64,000 nucleotides of DNA, taken from Actinomadura sp. J1-007 (lineage in GTDB: Bacteria > Actinomycetota > Actinomycetes > Streptosporangiales > Streptosporangiaceae). Positions 61,458 to 64,000 of the stretch are shown here, piece by piece. Under the pieces are notes generated by a model, which worked only from the letters and a program-made list of their open reading frames with translations, did no database searches and was not told the DNA's origin. Position 1 is the first letter of the stretch. Every line of letters starts with the position of its first letter. The stretch spans positions 4,588,001-4,652,000 of the forward strand of contig NZ_WING01000001.1 of assembly GCF_009793335.1 (NCBI RefSeq). The letters are read 5' to 3'. Position numbers and translations under genes: made by a program.

Positions 61458-62831
61458 ATGTCGACCGCCATCGGGACCGGATCCGCCGTCGAAGGGCCGC
61501 GCGAGCGGCTCAGCGTCATGCCGCTGCGCCGCGTTCTCGGAGAGGTGCGCAGGGGCGGCCCCCTCGGTTTCCTCGACTCGGCCGGACGGCGCGCGCGGGG
61601 CTCCATCACCCGGCTGAACCTCGGCCCGTTCCGCCCGTTCCTCGTCACCCACCCCCGGCACCTGGAGCACATCCTCCGCACGCATGCGGGCAACTACCCG
61701 CGCGGCGCCGCGATGTGGGCGGCGCTCGGCCGGCTGACCGGCGACGGCATCGGCGGCGAGGGCGCGCAGTGGCAGGCGAGCCGCGAGATCCTCCAGCCCG
61801 CGTTCTCCGCCCGCTACCTCACCGCGATGAGCGAGCAGATGATCACCTCGATCGCCGGCGCGGTCGACGACCTGGACGCGCGGGTCGGGCCGGGCCGGCC
61901 GGTCGACGCGGGGCTGGAGATGACGCGGCTCGTGCAGCGGGTCATCAACCCGGTCTTCTTCGGCAACCTCGTCCCCGACGAGGAGGGCGACCGGCTCGGC
62001 GCGGCGATCGCGACCGCGATGGGCTCGCTGCTGTGGCGGATGGCGATGCCGTTCGTCCCGCACCGCGTGCCGCTGCCGGGCGACCGCGCGTTCCACCGCT
62101 CCACCCGCACGGTGAACGAGATCCTGCGGCCCGTCATCACGGCGGCGCGCGTCGGCGACCGCGAGGGCCAGGACGTCGTCACCCGCCTGCTGAACGGCGC
62201 GGGCCCGGACGGGACGCCGCTCACCGACGAGCAGATCTGCGACGACATCGTGGCACTGTTCGTCGCGGGCAGCGAGTCGAGCGCGATCGCGCTGACGTGG
62301 GTGTGGGTGGCGATGCTCCAGAACCCGCACGTCGCCGAGCGCGTCCGCGAGGAGGTCGACCGCGTCGTCGGCGGCGGACGGCCCGAGCGCGAGCACATCC
62401 GGCGGCTCACCTACACCCACCAGGTGCTGAACGAGGTCCTGCGCGTGTACTCGGTCGGCTGGGCGGTGCCGCGCATGGCGATCGAGGACGACGTGATCGA
62501 CGGCGTCCCGATCCCCGGCGGCTCGACCCTGGTCATCTCGCCGTACCTCACCCACCGGCTGGAGGACGTCTGGGAGCGGCCCGAGGAGTTCGACCCGGAC
62601 CGCTTCACGCGCGAACGGGTCCGGGCCCGGCACCCGCTCGCCTACCTGCCGTTCGGGGACGGCGGGCACCAGTGCATCGGCCAGCATTTCTTCAGCCAGG
62701 AGGCGTCGCTGATCGTCGCGACCATTCTGAGCAGGTACGAGGTCACGTTGCGCAACGCGCCGGTCGAGCCCAAGCTGTCCCTGACGTTGCAGCCGAGGAC
62801 TCCGGTGGAATTGGAGTTCACGCCCCGCTGA
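61458..62831 (+). CDS. Cytochrome P450 (class II-like, eukaryote-type length)
   Basis: The protein has 457 residues, longer than the usual 400 of bacterial class I enzymes. The oxygen-binding helix is LFVAGSESSAIALTW (a Ser pair in place of the usual Thr), ExxR is in EVLRVYS, the PERF-like segment is FDPDRF, and the haem loop FGDGGHQCIGQ. The pattern is like terpene/fatty-acid hydroxylases of the pentalenene-oxidase type rather than the CYP142-like P450 above. It lies 167 bp upstream of a conservon sensor-kinase gene, in the same direction. Conservons often include a P450. Confidence 0.92.
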   Translation: MSTAIGTGSAVEGPRERLSVMPLRRVLGEVRRGGPLGFLDSAGRRARGSITRLNLGPFRPFLVTHPRHLEHILRTHAGNYPRGAAMWAALGRLTGDGIGGEGAQWQASREILQPAFSARYLTAMSEQMITSIAGAVDDLDARVGPGRPVDAGLEMTRLVQRVINPVFFGNLVPDEEGDRLGAAIATAMGSLLWRMAMPFVPHRVPLPGDRAFHRSTRTVNEILRPVITAARVGDREGQDVVTRLLNGAGPDGTPLTDEQICDDIVALFVAGSESSAIALTWVWVAMLQNPHVAERVREEVDRVVGGGRPEREHIRRLTYTHQVLNEVLRVYSVGWAVPRMAIEDDVIDGVPIPGGSTLVISPYLTHRLEDVWERPEEFDPDRFTRERVRARHPLAYLPFGDGGHQCIGQHFFSQEASLIVATILSRYEVTLRNAPVEPKLSLTLQPRTPVELEFTPR

Positions 62832-62998
62832 ACGAAGCCGGTATTACCCGATCGCAAGGAAAGCGGCGTTGCTAGGGTGCTTTGCGTGCAAACAGGGGCC
62901 TGAGAGGTCTCGCCCGGGACGCCACCTCATCCTCCGAGGGCGCGCGGGTCCCCTCTCGGGCCGCCTGCCCCCGCTCTGGATGGTTTGAGGACTGCTCG

Positions 62999-64000
62999 AT
63001 GCGCCTGCGCAAGTCGCCCGGCGCCCGCAACACGCGCGTGCGGGCGAAGATCACGGCCATGCTGTTGTCCCTGGTCGCGCTGTGGGGGTTCGCGGCGTGG
63101 GTCACGGTGCGGGACGGCTGGAACCTGCTGGAGGCCGGCCAGATCGACGAGACCGCGGGCCGCCCGACCAAGTCCCTGATCAACATGCTCCAGGACGAGC
63201 GGCGGCTGTCGCTGGTCCAGCTCGGCCGCCCGCGCGGCGCGGTCGTGCCCGGCCTGGCCGACCAGCGCGAGCGCACCGACCGGCTGGTCACGAGCTGGCG
63301 CAGGTCCGCGAAGGACGCGCCCGGGAAGATCACCAAGAACGTCGCCGACACCCGCAAGCGGCTCGACGCGCTCGACGCGGTGCGCGCCTCGATCGACGCG
63401 GGCACCGCCGACCGCTCGTCCGCCGCGCAGGTCTACAACCAGGCGATCGACGCGGCGTTCGGCATCCTGGTCATCAACGCCCAGCTCGACGACCAGGAGG
63501 TCGCCGCCGACGGCCGCGCGCTGATCGCCCTCACCCGGGGCCGCGAGCTGCTCGCCCGCGAGGACGCGTTCCTGTCCGGGGTGATCGCCGAGGGCCGGTT
63601 CGGGCCCGGCGACCTGAACCGGTTCGCGCAGGCGGTGGGCGTCCAGCGGTACGGCCTGGAGGAGGCGTACGCGCAGCTCGCGCCGGGCGACCGCAAGCAC
63701 TACGAGGAGGTCACGCGCGGCGCGGCGTACTCCGCCGTCCGCTCGATGGAGGACCGGATCCTCGCGCAGCGGCCCCGCGCGCTCCAGCGGCCGGGCGTGA
63801 CCGCCACGCAGTGGCAGGCCGCGTCCAAACCGCTGCTGAACCAGCTCGACCAGGCCATCGACAAGGGCGGCGACGCGGTCGTCGAGCGCGCCGAGCCGGT
63901 CGGCTACGGCGTGCTGCTGCGGCTGGTGCTGGTCGCCGGCCTCGGGCTGGTCGCGGTCGTCGCGTCCATCGTCCTCGCGTTCACCACCGCCCGCGCGATC
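62999..64000 (+). CDS. Nitrate/nitrite-sensing-domain histidine kinase, N-terminal part (start of a conservon?)
   Basis: The frame is open from ATG 62999 (GAGG about 9 nt upstream) to the window edge, giving 334 residues without the kinase domain. It contains a first membrane helix (about 19-37), a four-helix-bundle outer domain of about 240 residues with INMLQDERRLSLVQL and VINAQLDDQEVAADGRALIAL (typical of NIT domains), and a second membrane helix (about 306-330). In actinobacteria this is the first gene of conservons: kinase, roadblock, DUF742, Ras-like GTPase. The remaining genes would lie just beyond the window. Confidence 0.88.
   Translation, partial: MRLRKSPGARNTRVRAKITAMLLSLVALWGFAAWVTVRDGWNLLEAGQIDETAGRPTKSLINMLQDERRLSLVQLGRPRGAVVPGLADQRERTDRLVTSWRRSAKDAPGKITKNVADTRKRLDALDAVRASIDAGTADRSSAAQVYNQAIDAAFGILVINAQLDDQEVAADGRALIALTRGRELLAREDAFLSGVIAEGRFGPGDLNRFAQAVGVQRYGLEEAYAQLAPGDRKHYEEVTRGAAYSAVRSMEDRILAQRPRALQRPGVTATQWQAASKPLLNQLDQAIDKGGDAVVERAEPVGYGVLLRLVLVAGLGLVAVVASIVLAFTTARAI

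Noticed and set aside
1-64000. tRNA, rRNA, insertion sequence or prophage
   Set aside because: No cloverleaf-like sequence, ribosomal RNA segment, transposase, integrase or terminal repeats were seen.

Overview
The window is about 64 kb of very GC-rich DNA with dense gene packing, GTG/TTG starts, ATGA-type overlaps and GC-rich hairpin terminators. Gene content is that of a filamentous actinomycete: Ser/Thr kinases, LuxR-type two-component systems, SARP/AfsR-like and PucR regulators, several P450s, a conservon-type sensor kinase and DUF6230/DUF6114 pairs. Actinomadura or another member of the Thermomonosporaceae is the best guess. That assignment is inference from gene content; no rRNA or other marker gene is present. 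I saw no tRNA, CRISPR array or insertion sequence.

Layout. 1-8.7 kb: edge of a membrane protein gene, three tandem Ser/Thr protein kinases, the convergent DUF6114/DUF6230 pair and a stand-alone response regulator. 8.8-16.1 kb: a NarL-type two-component system, a tandem pair of membrane-anchored esterases (one apparently catalytically dead), a degenerate P450 and a second two-component system. 16.3-19.6 kb: a metallo-beta-lactamase/Rieske protein, a secreted lipase-like hydrolase and a 51-residue membrane peptide. 19.6-31.2 kb: an exopolysaccharide cluster on the minus strand (chain-length protein, aminotransferase, epimerase/dehydratase, glycosyltransferase, polymerase/ligase, flippase, sugar-phosphate transferase, hydrolase-like lipoprotein or membrane protein) with an orphan LuxR regulator and a divergent galE-like gene. 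31.3-35.9 kb: a steroid- or lipid-type catabolic operon (SDR, CYP142-like P450, acyl-CoA synthetase) divergent from a TetR gene. 36-41.7 kb: LysE exporter, PucR regulator and a TetR-MFS-PLP decarboxylase operon. 41.7-49.3 kb: D,D-carboxypeptidase with a huge disordered cytoplasmic region, DUF4239 protein, ECF sigma factor coupled to an LCP protein, FAD/Rieske oxidoreductase and CBS protein. 49.6-61.3 kb: class V aminotransferase, an ABC exporter behind a textbook SoxR-type promoter, RibD-type reductase, FMN reductase, SARP/AfsR-like regulator, alpha/beta hydrolase and MMPL transporter. 61.4-64 kb: a P450 and the first 334 codons of a nitrate/nitrite-sensing histidine kinase, the usual first gene of a conservon.

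Sequence quality matters here. Eleven genes contain a total of 14 apparent frameshifts. Every one has the same sign (one base missing), and those I could place closely fall in or beside G/C runs. I read these as base-calling errors rather than biology. Affected genes are annotated at full length, with the break points stated. A consequence is that a single uninterrupted reading frame falsely joins three separate polysaccharide enzymes at about 24.6-27.7 kb.

The most distinctive observations are the SoxR box in front of the ABC exporter, four 11-bp direct repeats in front of the esterase operon, the paired active/inactive esterases, the P450 lacking whole internal helices, the carboxypeptidase with about 480 disordered cytoplasmic residues, and the ECF sigma/LCP pair.
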